Shown: positions 35,351 to 50,300, counted from the first letter of the stretch. The stretch is DNA of 64,000 nt from Prunella strophiata (GCA_036583965.1 JAZBQD010000030.1:52515551-52579550), one strand, 5' to 3'. The notes: generated by a model from the sequence alone, not told the origin. Translations and numbers: made by a program.

Positions 35351-38300
35351 CTATTATGAAAAAGGGATAAAAAGCTTTTATTATTAAGGAATAAAAAGAT
35401 TTTATTATTATACATAAGTATTACTAATATAAAATGCATTACATATTCATTAACTCTGCAGAGCTCCTGCTGCTTGGTTTGACTACAATGAAACCCTTGC
35501 CTTTCTGCAGCAATGCCTGTAACTCACCACCCTGCACACCTGGTGTCTTCACAAAGAGCTGAACTCTGTGTCTGCTGAGAGCCTGGCTGGTGTGTCAGAG
35601 AAAGCACAGAGCAGAAGTCATGCACTCTGCCATCCATCTATAACAGAGCTAGTTTTGAGATTAAATTTAAAACATCTCAGCATATGGAAAAATTACTAGT
35701 TTAGCTACTAATCCCGTGTTAACTGGCCTATGAGCTTTAAAGGTTCTGTTTTCAGAGCCCATTTGTGTGAGAACTCCTCCAACAATATGTATTTTAAATC
35801 TTTAAAGCTACCATCTCTACATTACACTCCTAAAGCAAATTTACAAGCCTAGTTGGATTTTAGCCAACAACAAAATTAAACCTAAAAACAGATGGTTTGG
35901 ACAACTGCATTCAACAACTTGATTGTCAAAACCACAATTCAACAGCATTTATTGTCCTGCTTCTGGCAAAATCATTATTGACAGTATCCTGATGGGATTA
36001 ACCAAGTTGTTTACCTTATTTGCAAAGCCCTGCTTGACTGCACTTCTGCTTCCCTCTGCTGCTTCCATTTCCCTAATGTTAAAGATTATTGAAGTCAGTG
36101 AGAGCTCAGTAAGGAACCTTGCCAGTATTCAGAAGCATTACCACAACCTTACAGTGTTAATTTCAAATGAAGCACCTGCTTTGTTCAGTTAGCAGGACAC
36201 ACAGAGGTGTTGGTGACCTCTGAGCAGCAAGGCTGGTCTGTGAACAACAAACAACTTTCTCAGTGTGTGAGAATGTTGAGAGTTCAGATTCTAGTAAGAA
36301 GGAGAAGACATTTTGTACAAACTGAATGTATTTTTCTTCTTTTGGGGGAGAAGATGTTGAAGGATGTCTCCAAAGTTCCAGTAAGTAGAATGGAGAAATT
36401 CTTTCCAGATGTTTACCCTATGCCAGAGTAAGAGAGCCTTAACTGATCTGAAAAAAAAAAAAAAAAAAAAAAAAAGAAAGAAAGGCCAAAGTACTTTGGC
36501 CTTTTTCCTCCCTGCTGCTTCTCCCTCCGTAGTGAGAAAGCACAGAAAGCAGAGCACCTGCTGCCCGTGGGTGGATGTGGAAGGTGATGGACATGGACAC
36601 GTTTTTAAATACATGACCCAAAGTTGGGTGTGGGTGTTGAACATGGGCAGCCAGAGCACTGTTGGTGCCTGCTGCCCTTGGGAAATTCTGAAGAGGAACC
36701 TGGTGCCCCAGCCTAGCTCTGACTGAAGAAGAGATGCCCTTCCCTCTGCACTCAGATGGCACATACCTGAAGAAGCTGGACATGTACAAGTGGAACGAGA
36801 GGGAAAAACCCTTTTAAGAGAGGATCTGTGTATGAATTAATTATCAGAAATTAACAAAGCAGCTCAGCTGGTTAGAACATGGTGCTAATAATGCCAGGGT
36901 TATGCGTTTAATCCCCATACAGGCCACTTACTTAAGAGTTGGACTCAGTGATCCTTGCAGGTCCCTTCCAACTCAGAACACTCTGTGATCCTGTTGGTTC
37001 AGCATTTGGGAGAGCTGCAGATGGAACACCCACAGCTGTTTCTCTCCTGCCAAAAGGATGTGGCAGGAATAGAAGGAGCCCAGAGAAAAGATGTCAGTGA
37101 TGGGAATGACTGGCCTACAGAAATGCTCCCACAGGAAGGCAGGTAACAGATTGGGAACCTTCCACCTCATAGAGGACATGAGCTGAAGGAAAAGAAAATG
37201 TATTTCTGTAAAATCAGGAATGGCCTGAGGGACATGGATCTGGAATGACTACCCCAAGTGCTATGGGGCTCTCAGTGAAGGAACTGCACAAGTTTTAAAA
37301 TAAGGTATCATGGCTTTTGTCTCCACAACCTTTATCTGAATTGCAGAATTTGCTGCTACAAACCTCCTGAAAACAAATGCTGTCAAGGAGCTCAAAAGCT
37401 TCTGGCCACACTGCTGACCAGCACAGAAGAGAGAGAACCTGATGGAGGCATCCTGCCCAAGCAGGATGCACAACAGAACTGAAAGCAAAACTAAAAGAAG
37501 TCACTTTCCCTTGGAGAGGAGAGGAAAAGAACCTCCAACCTAGAAATCTGAAACTGCTGCTGCGACAACAGTATATCCTGTGTGGAAGGTTTTACATGCA
37601 GTTGAGTTTGCAGCAGAGCTGCACACTGCAAAAGGAGTGTGGATCCCTGTATATAAAAAGGGATTTTAAAAAGCCCTTTCAACAGTTACAGTTCAGAGTA
37701 GCCTTGCTGTGCTGGCACATTAGGCTTCAGAACAGGTTTTGCGTGATTATTTAAGAAGTGACTAAAAGATTGAATTTAAAGCATGGCAGATGACCCAAAA
37801 TCATCAGCTTGAGACACAGTATTTATACCAGTCCTACTTTATGTAGTCCTTGACTTAGTATGTCCCCACAGAGACTTGCTAGCTAGAGCTTATAAGAGAT
37901 TATGACAACAGTAACAATAAACAAAAAAAGAAGAAAAAAAAGCAGCTGGTGATTTGCTTCCCCCTCTACAGTTTCACTTGTAATTAACATGGTTTTCATT
38001 TCTTTCTCACTGCTTCATTTTAAGAGCTCCTCTTGGATTAGTTTTGGAACCACCTCATTATTATTGACCTTGAAATTAAAAGGTCTCAGAAAAGAAGATT
38101 GTGTGGTACAGGAAGAACTGAGCTGCTTGAGTTGTGGGGATTTGGAGAGGGGACAATTAGTACTCATGAGAATCACATGGTTGTGTGCAGGGAGGTGCCA
38201 ATATCAAGAGATTTTCCTGTAAGCTGAGAAGAGGATGAAATAATTGATGCAGCAGTGAAAGAAACAAGTGTGATCCAAGGTTGTGTCACATGAGGAATTC

Positions 38301-41300
38301 CGAGCAGAGATGTTTTAACGTCCTCAGATGAGGCACTAGTGGAACCTTGTGTCATACAACTGCAACACTGGACACTCCAACTACTGAAAAAGGAATTTAA
38401 ATACAAGAACAGGAGACTGAAGAGAGGAGCCTGGCTTTTTCAGTCAAGTGAAGGGGAAACAGCAACTATCATCAACCTCAACATTAGCTAATTAAAACCC
38501 TTTTCACTAGAATAAAGCAAAGCAAAAGTCAGAACAATTGTTGGAGAGGGAAATGGGAAGCATGAGACTTGTCTGTCTGAAAAACAACTTCAGCCTTGTT
38601 GCTTTAAAAAGCTGAGAAACCAAGCTCCACAGTTTCCTTCCACACTGGTGCTCCCAAGTAACTGTTCCTGCCTTTGTTTGCATTTCACTCTGAGCATTCT
38701 CATCTTGTTTTTCAAAGCACTAACTGCCCCCCAGTCCAGGTGAGTTCTGCTGGCCTTTGGCTGCTGTGTTTCAGTGGAAAGCATTGCCATGACCAGCACT
38801 TGTCAGCCAGCAGCAGAGCTGTAACACTGGCTAATTTCTGAAAGGAGGCTGTGGAGAAGGGACCCAAACAAGATGCAGGAGAGGGGAGTTCCTCTGGGGC
38901 AGAGACCCTTTGGCCTTTTAAAGCTGTGGAACTGTGAGTTGCTCCCTCCTTCAGGTCAGCCAGCCTCATCTGATATACTGTATTTCTAAAGATTCAGCTA
39001 GCCATGGCTTTTATTAAACTGTTTTTATAACACTGAGAAAAAAAGTTCCTTGGAATTTTCATTTTAAATGATGGTTCTATCAAAATGCTCATTATAATAA
39101 TTTCAATGCCAAACCCCAGACCAACTGCTCCTCTGACAGCTTTTCTGCACATACCTGAATAAATATTTGTCAGTATATTTTCAAACAGTCCACAGTCAAA
39201 CAGTGCCATCACTGTCTCTTCATACTCTGGGGAAAGAGATAATTTGATGTAATACTACTGAGTAAAGGTTTACAGAACTCTACATTAGAAGTACCACAAA
39301 ACAGTAATTACTTATTTTCCATCATACTGACTGCTTGAGGTTTTAAGATGTCTTCCTTCTCATATAATCCATATTGAGAAAAAAGGATCAAGTTGCCAAT
39401 TCTTTCTTTTTAGTTTCATACAGAAGATTATTCCTTTTTTGGGTCTGCACCACATGAACAGTGCATTTAAAGAAGAGCAATACACCTAAGTCATATTTCA
39501 CTTCAGTGTGCCAGGACTGTGTGATGGAGGATTGTACCAACTCCTCCTGACACATCAGGTGTGGGGCTGAGCTATCCCTGTTTGCTGTTAAGCAACTTCC
39601 AAGAATTACACCTCCATTTCATACCTGAGGCTTCTGCTGAAGCAAAATACAAAACACTCACAGAGCTCAACTGACACACAAGCTGCTTATAAAGGAAGGC
39701 TTCTCGTGTGGGACATTTCACTTTCCATGCATGTGCTTCAGTTACTTTGCATAAAATAGCCTTCTTTATGCAAAGGTATTACTCCTAACTTTGCAAAACT
39801 GGGAGGACAGTTGGAGAGGAAAGTTCAAAATTTTCTTTAACTGCATTGTGGACAAAGCAACATTAGATTGGAATTCTTTAGAAACAAAGTACCTCATACA
39901 AGGTGATAAACCCATAAACACCCCAAACAGACACTAACAGCTGACAGTACACTGGTAACAAATCATGCAAAGCCTTAAAATATACATATACAGGAATTTT
40001 CACTCAGAAGAGAGTGCTGATATTAACAGACAGCTGGTACCTCTGTAAAGCTGCAAAAGCAACACAGACTTATGACCTAAATAAAAACCTGGTTCTCTTC
40101 AGGATCTCTCTGTTCCCCAGTCCCTGGAAGAAGAGGCTGGACTGAACCTTCCTATGCTTATGCCAACATGTAAAAGGTGACTTCAAAAATTCAAGTCAAG
40201 ATCTCAGCAGAGTTGCTGAGTTGGCAGCTCTTACATAATTTTGGGAAAGAAGTTCCTTGGAACTTTCATTGTAAATGGTCATTCAAAAGGGGAGGTCATT
40301 CTCAACCTCCTGCACAGCTGCAGAAGTAAGGAGCGAGTTATTTAGCACCATGGTATTCTCAGGAAGGTGGCCGAGGGCCAAGTGCCTGGGATTCAGATCT
40401 GCCCCTCTGCTCTGACAGCAGAGTCCCTGCCATGGGTCCCCCTGAAACATACCTGTTTCTGATGTGTTGTCATCCATCAGTTTTTCCTGAGCCAGGTGAA
40501 GTGTGTCCAGCATTTCTTCAAATATGTCATCCAGAAGCCCAGCTTGTTTGCACTTCCTGACAAAGTCTATTCGAACTGTTAAAACACAAAAGCATTCTTA
40601 TACAGAAGTGATCTGTAAAGTGGGCCTTGCTCCCTCTCTTCAGAAACTAAAATTTAAGCCAAAGCCCTTCCACCAGTAACAAATAGTTTTGCAGATCTCT
40701 GGCTCCTCCAGCCACCCACACAGCCCTTTTCAGTGGGAACAAAAAAGTAGCCAGGCAAACTTAAGCACTGTGCTGGGTATAAAATTCCCTAAGCTCTAGA
40801 TTTGGCTTCGTTCATCAAAAGCAAACAGCTCCACAACTCTAAATGTGCTATTCCTAAAGCTCATGATACCCCCTAGTGATTTGTCTTGCTTGCAGTTTCA
40901 CCAATCCACACCATGGACTGAGCAGGCTAAAGCACAGAAAACAGTAATAAATGAAAACAGCAACAAATGAATCAGTATTAGATTTGGTAAAAACTGAGGC
41001 TACTTTTACTCCAAGTGATCTAGGCAACTAAACTTTTTTATTACAGACCATTTTATATACCTACTTTGTCAGATTTGGATTGCTAGAGAAATAACTTTTT
41101 TTCTTTATCTCCGAGCAGCAGGTCAGTGACAAGTTTTAGTAAGATCAAAAGCAAAGAGCCGTTAGACGGCTCATAAAAGTCTGCCAGTCTCTGTTAAAAA
41201 CAATGTCACATTTTACTGGAGACATTTGTGAGGAAAGAAATGCCATCTCACTTACACGAGATGCTCTACGAGTATTCCTACGCTTTATAGGTTTCCTGTT

Positions 41301-44300
41301 CTTTAGAGTGGTAATGAAATTCAGAAAAGACCACTAGGCAGCCATTTGCAATACCATGCCCATACATTAAGCATACCCATAGGTGAGGTGAATAATCACC
41401 ACTAGCACATCCCAAACTTCCAAGTGCCAGCAGAATCCCAACAAGCAACTGCAGTGGGAGCTTCAGGGTAACATGAAAACTGCAGCACTGAAGGACAGGT
41501 CCTGTGATACATCCCACTGTTGTAACACCGTATGTATGCAGTGAAAGCCTATGTTGTGTTAAGCACCCTGTGTACACCCAGGCTTCCAAAGGCAAGATGT
41601 GCTGCCCCCCCTCAGAGCACCTCCCCTGTTAATGCCTTCCAGGGTTCCCATTTTAGATTTAACTGTTCTGACATGGAGGAGCAGCGCCAGGCAGAGGCAC
41701 CCCTGTCTGCAGGAGACAGAGCTGAACGCAGCAGCCAGCCAGAGATTCCCATCTGAACCACCAGCTCACATCACACAGCAAGTCCCACTCAGCCAAACCA
41801 CAGGCATTTGTTTGCTGCACAGTTATTGAAGCATCCTGCAAATCAGAGTTCTGCGGCCACGCCAGAGCACAGAGAGCCACTTGTCTCAGGAGAATCATAA
41901 AGATACATTTGCAGCACAGCATTTGCTACCAGCCATCTCCAAGCTCTGCACAACCTCCTAGTTGCTCCATAAAGTTGTTACCAAATGTCCAAAATATCAG
42001 AATAAGGCTCCTTAACACTGAAGTTAAAGAGAGCATCCTTTCTTCAGGCCCAAGTCCTGCAGGGAATACTCCTAACCTTACATGGACATCTTGGTTCTAT
42101 GTTCAGTGTGTTGCTTATATACACTCCCTACATAGACATTACAATTTATTCTTTATCATAAATCCCACCCCAGGCTCACAGAGTCATTTGTTCCATCTAT
42201 CACTGCATTCTTGTGCCACATATCCTCTTCTTGTCTTGCCACTGTCCTTGCTGGAGGAGCAGTGTTTGCATGCCTTGTTTCCCCACTAAAAGTTTCACAG
42301 GCACAGTAAAAACTGAATTAACCCTTCTGGTACCAAAGTGAGCCTCACCTTTATGCCTGTTGTTTTTTCTTTTTAGTATTCGTAAACTGTTTTCTTCTGC
42401 TGTCTCTTCTGTACTCTGTAAGAAAATCAAAACAATATATTTTTGCATCATGCTGACATTTACTGCTCTTCTCATTATCATACTTCTGTCTTAGCAGAAA
42501 GATAAAAAGCAGTCCACATTTCTGTGAATACAGTCAGCTTCTCTGCACGGCTAACAATACTCCTCTCCAAACATTTTATTTTGAAAATGGAAGCAAAAAT
42601 TGCTTCAAAGCAAAAATACTTTAAGAAAAGCCAAACACCTGGGACATCACCTTCCTCAACCACTGCATTTGCAAATAGCAGAGAAGTTAACAAATGCCTA
42701 CTGGGAACTCCCAAGGCTCTTTCTGAACATTGTCAGAATACTTTGATAGGTAAGTCCTTTGCTGTAGCAGGTGTGGGTCCCCTGTTTTAGTACTACTGAA
42801 ATTAGAATTACCATTTCTTCTGTGATGGTGGGAGATGCCAATGTACGTCTTCTTTTCTTATTAGCTGCATCTAGGAATCAATAAACAACAAACTAACAAA
42901 AGTGACAACCTCAGACTGACCATCACACATCATTTAAATTCCTTCTTTTCCCAAAAAGCTACAGAAGTGAGGCACTTTGGGTGGCAAGGCAGAATATGTT
43001 TCAGCTTCCCCAAAAACCTGACATTTTAGCAGAATTCACACTGTTGCCATTAATGAAAATTGCAAGCATGAACCAACTATTAGGAAAAAGTGCAAATCAT
43101 TATGGCATTAGGATATCACTTAAACTTTTCAACTCAGTAGATTTTTAATTGTGGCAGAGTGAACTTATTCCTCCTGGCAGCAGCACTACCTCTAGGTGTT
43201 AAAAAACTGTTTGGTTTCTTTTCCAAACAATTTTTACCTAAGTTAATGTACCCTCAAAACTAAGACTACATAAAGAATTACTTAGGTGTCTCAAAGACAT
43301 ACAAATAGCATTAGGTTTTTCATCAACATAAGGACCCTCCCAGAAAACCTCCAGAAGCCATCTGAGTGGTCAGTTTAATATTATTTCTGCTACAAAGTGT
43401 TTGTAGTGATGTGGTACAAGATCTCTGAAAAACTGTCTCTGCTTTCACTGTGTGCTTTCCATCAGCATGCACCAGACTCTTGCCAACATCCTAACTGGCA
43501 GCTTTTGGAAACAGCTACAGTATCACAAGCAGAGAAGGACAGCTCTGGCAAAGAAGACATGGCGGGAGCAGAGAAAGGCAGAGAAGAGTGCAACCACCCA
43601 CCAAAACCTCAATGTTTAGTGTACAGGGGGTTATACTTCCCCTTCCCTGTTTAATTCCAGAACCTCTGGGCAGCACTTAGTAAGGCCTTTCCTGTTAGAA
43701 ATCATCCTATCAAGAGGAATGAGGAGCCACTGTTGCACACGGAGGCTGGGGAACAAGTTTGGACTTTGGGCACTGGTGCTGTACATTGGCATTTTTCATG
43801 GGCTGAAAGGAAACTGGTCTCTCACTTCATCCAAAACAAACCTGTAAGATCAAATCTGGGGTAGTGTGGGAGATACTGCTGCAGGCACAAAGCGTTCCTT
43901 GCTGTCCAGCATAGTATTTTTGACACATGATGCGATTTTCTGAGCTCTCCCTGATATCTGCTACAAGAGGAATACAGTCTGAAGAGCAGCACGACTCTTC
44001 CTGCCCTGCACAGTGCTGGCTGCTCTCCTGCATTTGTCAGCCTTTACTCTGTCCACATCCAACTCTTCCAGTTAAACAGAGGTTGGAGCCTGTTTCCAAG
44101 TCCAAGCTCCTCTCACATCCTTGCTGCACAGAGCTGCAAGGAGAGTTCTTGGCCCATGAGGCACCTTATCTGTCCCTTTCCCATCACACAGTAGAGCCCT
44201 GACATCCCAGCACAAGAATATTGTATGAACCAAGAATAAGGAGATCGTCCTTGACTCCATTTTCTCCAAACTATGAAGCAGGAGACACTGGGCTTGGGGA

Positions 44301-47300
44301 ACCAAGTGTCTTCTACTCAACTCTCCCCACTTCCCAGGGTACAGCTACGCTCAGGAGCTGAGAGAAGCTCATTCAGGAGGCAGGGTAGACACTGCCAGCA
44401 GAATCCATTTACCCCTTATACACAGAAGGTCTCTATATTAAGTGCCTCTGGAAGAATTCCTCTAAGAGAAAACTCTCTTCTCAGGAGCACTGCATGTGCA
44501 GCATTTGAAGACACAAAACCCATCCAGTCTCTAAAGGGGACTACAAGAAAGCCAGAAAGTGACATTGTACCAGAGTGTGTAGTGGCAGGACAAAGGGAGA
44601 TGGCTTAGGTTAGATATAAAGCAATGCTCTCCTGTCAGGGTGGTGACTCTCTAGAACAGTTTGTCCAGAGAAGTTATGGATGCCCAGTCTCTGGAAATGT
44701 TCCAGGCCAGGCCGGATGGGGCTTTGAGAACCCGGTGTAGTGGATGGTGTGCCTGCCCAAGGCAAGGGAGCTGGAACTAGATAACCTTAAAAGTTCCTTC
44801 CAACCCAAATCATTCTGTGATTCAACCTTGTAAGACTTAAGTACTCCTGATGAACAGGGCGGTCTAGAGGGCTGAACTTAATGCCTGAATTTTATCTGGT
44901 ACTGGAAACAAAGCAATCCTGGGCCTATCCAGTAATTGTGCAGGAGATCAGCTGGGACCCTGGGCAGCCCCAACAGACACTGACAACCATTAGACCACAG
45001 AATCAAAATAATTTTGAAAAGGGAAGAAAGACCAGGATTCAGAACTATGGAATAGTAAAAAGCAAAGCTACTAAGTAATCTAAGAAGATGCATTTGGTTA
45101 GTGAACCAGCAGCAATATCAGACTACTAAACAGACTGTATGTCTGGCTAAAAGAGAGACAGGGGGGGTTAGAAATTAATTTAGGGCAGAAATTAATTTTG
45201 GAGTTAGGACAGCTGTTTTAGACAATGTATGTTGCTTAACCCGCTTAGCTTGTAACTTGCTGTGCTTGCAAAGGCCTGCGGAGATGGACAAAGGAATGCA
45301 GGGATCCTGATAAGAAGAGCTTATTACCCCAAAGAAGTGGAAGGAATGTGAGGCCTGTTGGAGATAAGAGAGGCTCCTCAGACCCTGCAGCTAGCTTCAG
45401 AGAGATCCTGCATGTGCCCAGCACTGAATAAATACATACCTACTTTACGGCTTTTACAAATTTTGGAGTCCTTCTGTGAAGCCTCAGCCCTCATGAATAA
45501 AAGCTTCAATAATAATCACCTAACCCATCCCTTAGGTGTCATCAGGGTGGAGCAAGACTGTCAACAAGATTGGCCAAAATTTGCTAGACTTCAGTGGGAG
45601 CCCACCATGGTCAGCACAAGTGCTTACAGTTCAATTGAGTTCAAATTCAAAGTGAAGGCCAGTCTAGGAGCCACTTCACTGTGAGCAGAGTTCTATGCAT
45701 TAGGCTAACAAGGTCCAGCTTTGATTGTGATTTCCAAATAGCTCTGAATCGGGAAGGGCCAGGCCTGCCAAATGAAGCTGCATTTCTGTAGCACACTAAG
45801 AAATCCTTAAACAGGGGTTGTACAACCCTTTTGTTACACTTAAAAAGTTCTTTGGGATCCTTCAGAATGAAAGGCCCTATTTTAAAAACTACTGCAGTGA
45901 ATACAGAAGATGCAAATGTGGTTATGTGTCTCCATAACCACAGATAAAACCCCAAGGTGACCTCTCCTGTAACAGCCCTCTCCTTGCTGATCTAGTGCAA
46001 ACTTGTGTGTGGCTCTCCAGTCTCACATGGATTTTACAAGCTGCTTGGGCCTACTTGCCCAAGGAAGAGTAAGCATGATTCCATTAAGGACTGGGTCCAT
46101 TGTGTTTTAAGTCAGTTTTCAAGGAGATTCCAAGAGAATTAAATTTGAACTTTTCCCACTTCAAAAAACCTTCTTGATTTTTGTGCATACATGTGGATCT
46201 TAACCAAACCACTCCTGCAAGATTAGAAATCCACCACTCAATATGAAGGTGGTAATATTTATCTTGTTCATATGAATTACTGACTGTAGGATGCAAACTT
46301 TTAAAACAAATTAAATCAATTAAGTCATTAAATAAACTCACCATAGTGATTGGTCCTATTCCCTGGGTCATGTTTTGGGCAGTACACTCTAAAATTTAAG
46401 TTCAATTTCAAGAAAAAGAGAAGAAGTATTAATAAATATACAAACAGAGTTATGTTGACCTATTTTAACAGATATTTTCCCCTCTTTCCACCGAACATAA
46501 ACTGAAAGACAGTTCAAAAAAATCTGGACTTCTGTTCAGCTTTACCCACCTCAGAAACCACCTGCTTGGAAGTCCCGTGCATGCACATGTAGAGCCACAG
46601 TGGACTCTCAGCCCGAAGCTCTGAATAATCAGCTCCATCAGCCCATCCTGTCTGGGCCTGCCCACTGTCCAGGCCCTAAGTCAGACACATTTCATGTGTG
46701 TGGCAATCACTGTGTCAGAGACACTGACATGAGATTAAGGCTCCCAAGGTGAAACACCACGCTCCTGACACTGCTCCACCACAGCAGCTCTGCCCCCTGG
46801 CCCAGGAGCCTCCTCAGACACATCTGCCCAGCCTCACCTTCCATTCCTCAGCCCTGCAGCATGCTGGCACAGCACCAGGCAGTGTCACCTGCCTGGAGAT
46901 CTCTGTGCCCCTCCCTCCTGCTGCTCTGTGCTCACGGAATGGCCCCCAAATCCTGAGCATGTGGGGCAACTCTCTGCAAGACCCAGTAGCTTAAAGCTGC
47001 TCAGTCCATTTGTTACTTAAAAGACTTCAGTAATACTTGAAATGAGAATATTTTCAGTGGTTCTAGGAGAGCACTGTGAACTCCTTGGAAGAGGCAAAAT
47101 GAAACAAAATTATCTGAAAATATTCCTTATCTTTTGGATACAATAATGTGCAGAGAACATGAACTGACTTTTACAACATGCCTTTCTTACAGAAGGATCC
47201 CAAGTCACTTTTTAAGCAAAACTGCCTTGTCAGGAGTATAGCTTAATTTATCTCTTCCTTACATATCTACTTGCCAAGACTGCTGCAATTTCTAAAGGGA

Positions 47301-50300
47301 ACTGCATTTACTAGGACATTTTCTTGTTATTGTCATTCTTTTAACAAAAACAGAAGCACTACCCTTAGAAATGCAGACTGTTGGCTTGATGAGGAACTTC
47401 TTTTGCATTAAATGCATCTTGAAACACAAAAAATCAGATTTAGGTATGCCTAACAATGTAATCAGAAAGCTATATACTGGAGACACATTACTCACATCCC
47501 TGAATTTCTAATACTGCCCTTTGGAGAATGTTTTTTATTTTTCCCCTCCCTTTAGTTCTAGTCTTTCACCTATCCTAAGCACAAGAACATCTTACAAAGT
47601 ACAGACATATACTTTACTATTCAGGCCATTTTATTTGAAAGCACTTTCCTACTATCATTTTTGCAAGACAGCAGTGCAAATTACACTTATTTCTCTACCT
47701 CTACTCTTACTGGCCACTTCCACAGCACCATATGCTTTCTCTTTTTATTCTGTTTGATTTGTTTTAATGATCACTACCCATCACCATAATGATGGCAACT
47801 CAGAATTTAAAACCACCAGCTCTGCCTCTCTCTTAGGAATTCTCTCTTTTCAGTATGTTATATTTCACCATGAAAATGTGCAGGGGCTGTCAATCCACTT
47901 CCACTGTTTTTCAAGTTTACTCTCCAATAATTTCAGGCTAGCTACACATTTTGTGCTTTATTTATGCCATTGCTGCTGTGTAAAAGTCTTTAGGTTCAAA
48001 TCCTTGAAAGCTGTCCTAGTATCCTTCTCCTAATCCAGTTCTTTCCCAGCTCTTCAATACAGGTTGCTATAGCCTAGTTTCTTAGGCTACCAGTGTCACA
48101 CAGTGACTTAAAACAAGTAATTTTTAAGGGTCCTTCTTCCAAACCTCCAAGGTCACCAGCTCGAAAATGCCACCAAACTGAACTGTGTATTTAAGCACTT
48201 CTTTTCCAGTTTGTATCTACACTGCTGTCAGTCCCACTTGTTCAGTCTTCTTGAGCCTGAGTTATCCTTTCAATAGCTATAAGATGAAAGCCATTTATAC
48301 TGTGATCATAGAAAGTTTCCATCTTCCCAGTTACACTCTTTCATGAGCTTTGCAGATTCACAAAGACTTTACAGCTCCCATCCTCCCTGCACTGTAAGCT
48401 GGGCTTACAGCCTTGCACAGATGCACTCATTTTAGACAGAGCTGTGAACCAGCCAGGAGTGCAAGTCTCTTGACACAAAAGGACCCATCTTCCACTGCTA
48501 CCAAGGACTGCACTAGTCCACCCCTTTCTGAACAACTAGTGATTAGATGATCCCCAAATTAATTTAAGTCTAACATGACCTGTGATCTCTCTGGCCTAGC
48601 ACAGAAATAAGCATCAGGGCTTTTATGCACCTCACAATAACTTCAGCATTTCAAATGGTCCCTGAAGCCCCAATTTTTCAACCCTTCCATCTGCATCCTC
48701 CAAACAATTTGTTTCATCTGTCAGTGGCAATGCAGGCAGCCCAAGTGCAGTGGACACCAGGACATGATCAGGACAGAAACTTAGAATCCATTCAATTGTG
48801 TTACTGCTGGCAACATACTTGACAAAAAAAGGCCTTTGGTGGGAATCAAAGTTCTTTGCTAGAATGGTGAGGGAAAATTACCTGAATTTGACTAATGTGA
48901 GCAGACCTAGAAGTGCTGTAACCTGCTCAGACCATGTTTACTGGAGCTTCTGAACCAACAAAAAATTTAGAATCTGAGTGACATTAATAAAAGTCTTGGT
49001 TCTTGAAGATTGGCTAGAGAGTCAGTAAAGACTGACTTTCTCAGTTTTTGCCTTGTTATCCTCCAGCAATGTTACAGGCTCGAGCACTAAACAGATTCCC
49101 TCCCACTGTAGTAAAGTTTTCCTGTGAACTGAAAACATTTCTCCCACAGTTTGCAAACACAGGATCAAGCATCACTTTAGGAGAGGGAAACTTATTTCCT
49201 TCCCTAAAAAGCCCTTGAAACCCCACCCAATGAAGTCCCTCTTGCTGACAGCCAGAGGGCACTCGGTGAGGTACCTGTAGACGCCGTTGACCTCGTCGGT
49301 CTCCACGGCCGCGTCGTCGCAGAGCGCGCAGAAGAAGTGGTAGCTCCTGCGGCACGTGCGCTTCTCGCAGCCCACCGTGGCCCCCTTCTTGCGGCAGAAG
49401 TTGCACACCTACAACAGGAGAGGGGTCACCAGGTAAATGTCACAGGCAGCTACTCCAAATCCTGCCAGACAGGGCAAATGGTGTTCTCTGTGGGAAAATC
49501 CAGTATTCCGTTGCAAGTCACCTCTGTGTAATTCATCAGGCAAATTCACTCCTGCGAACGTCTACCCTGGTCATTGTTTCAGCCATCTTTTTGCTATCTT
49601 ATCTCTATTTCATACTGATAAATTTGTAAAATGAGGCAAAGAGCCACATGAGGCCACTGAGCAACTTTCCCAAGTTATTTCAACATCAATGGGTGCTAAT
49701 GTTTGTATTTACGTTGCTATGCTAACTTTGTAATGAAGAGTTCCACCCGGGACATGGGGGAGGATGGCAGCTGAAGACAAAGGCAATTAAAAAACCCCCT
49801 CATTTAAATAATCATATTTCTGCTAAACTCAGAAGGTGTTCCCCTTTACAATTGTGGATTGCATTCTTTTTCGTCAGGCACTGGCTTGGTTCTTTACCAA
49901 AGTCTCAGGAAACTTTGACTAAGGACATAAAGGCCAGAAAAAAAATCCACCTGCATTTTAATACAGAATGAACTAAATTTCACCAAATCAAATGTTAAAT
50001 CAATGACTCCAACACTAAACCTGTAATTTCACTTATCTTATTAGATCAGAAGGACCAGCTAGTTGAATGTTTTTTTTTTAAAGCACAGAACAGGCCAGAC
50101 AACCTTCAATACTATGAGACAGGACTAAGTGCAGATTCAGAAACATCTCCTTACCAGCCGCTTTCCTCTCCTGAGCTCCTTTAACACTGATGACACATCA
50201 AACCTTATTTCCAGATTTTCTGGGTTATGATCTTCAGATTCCACAAATCCTGAAGAAAATAACTAAAGACAAAAGAGACAGATTTAAGAAATAAGAATAA

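Noticed and set aside
36854..36926. Functional tRNA-Ile gene
   Set aside because: Several changes in the A and B boxes and acceptor stem, and a CR1 tail directly downstream, mark it as the head of a SINE.
49056..49406. 116-codon minus-strand frame over the PHF11 PHD exon
   Set aside because: Out-of-frame reading of the PHD exon; the frame with the zinc ligands is the real one.
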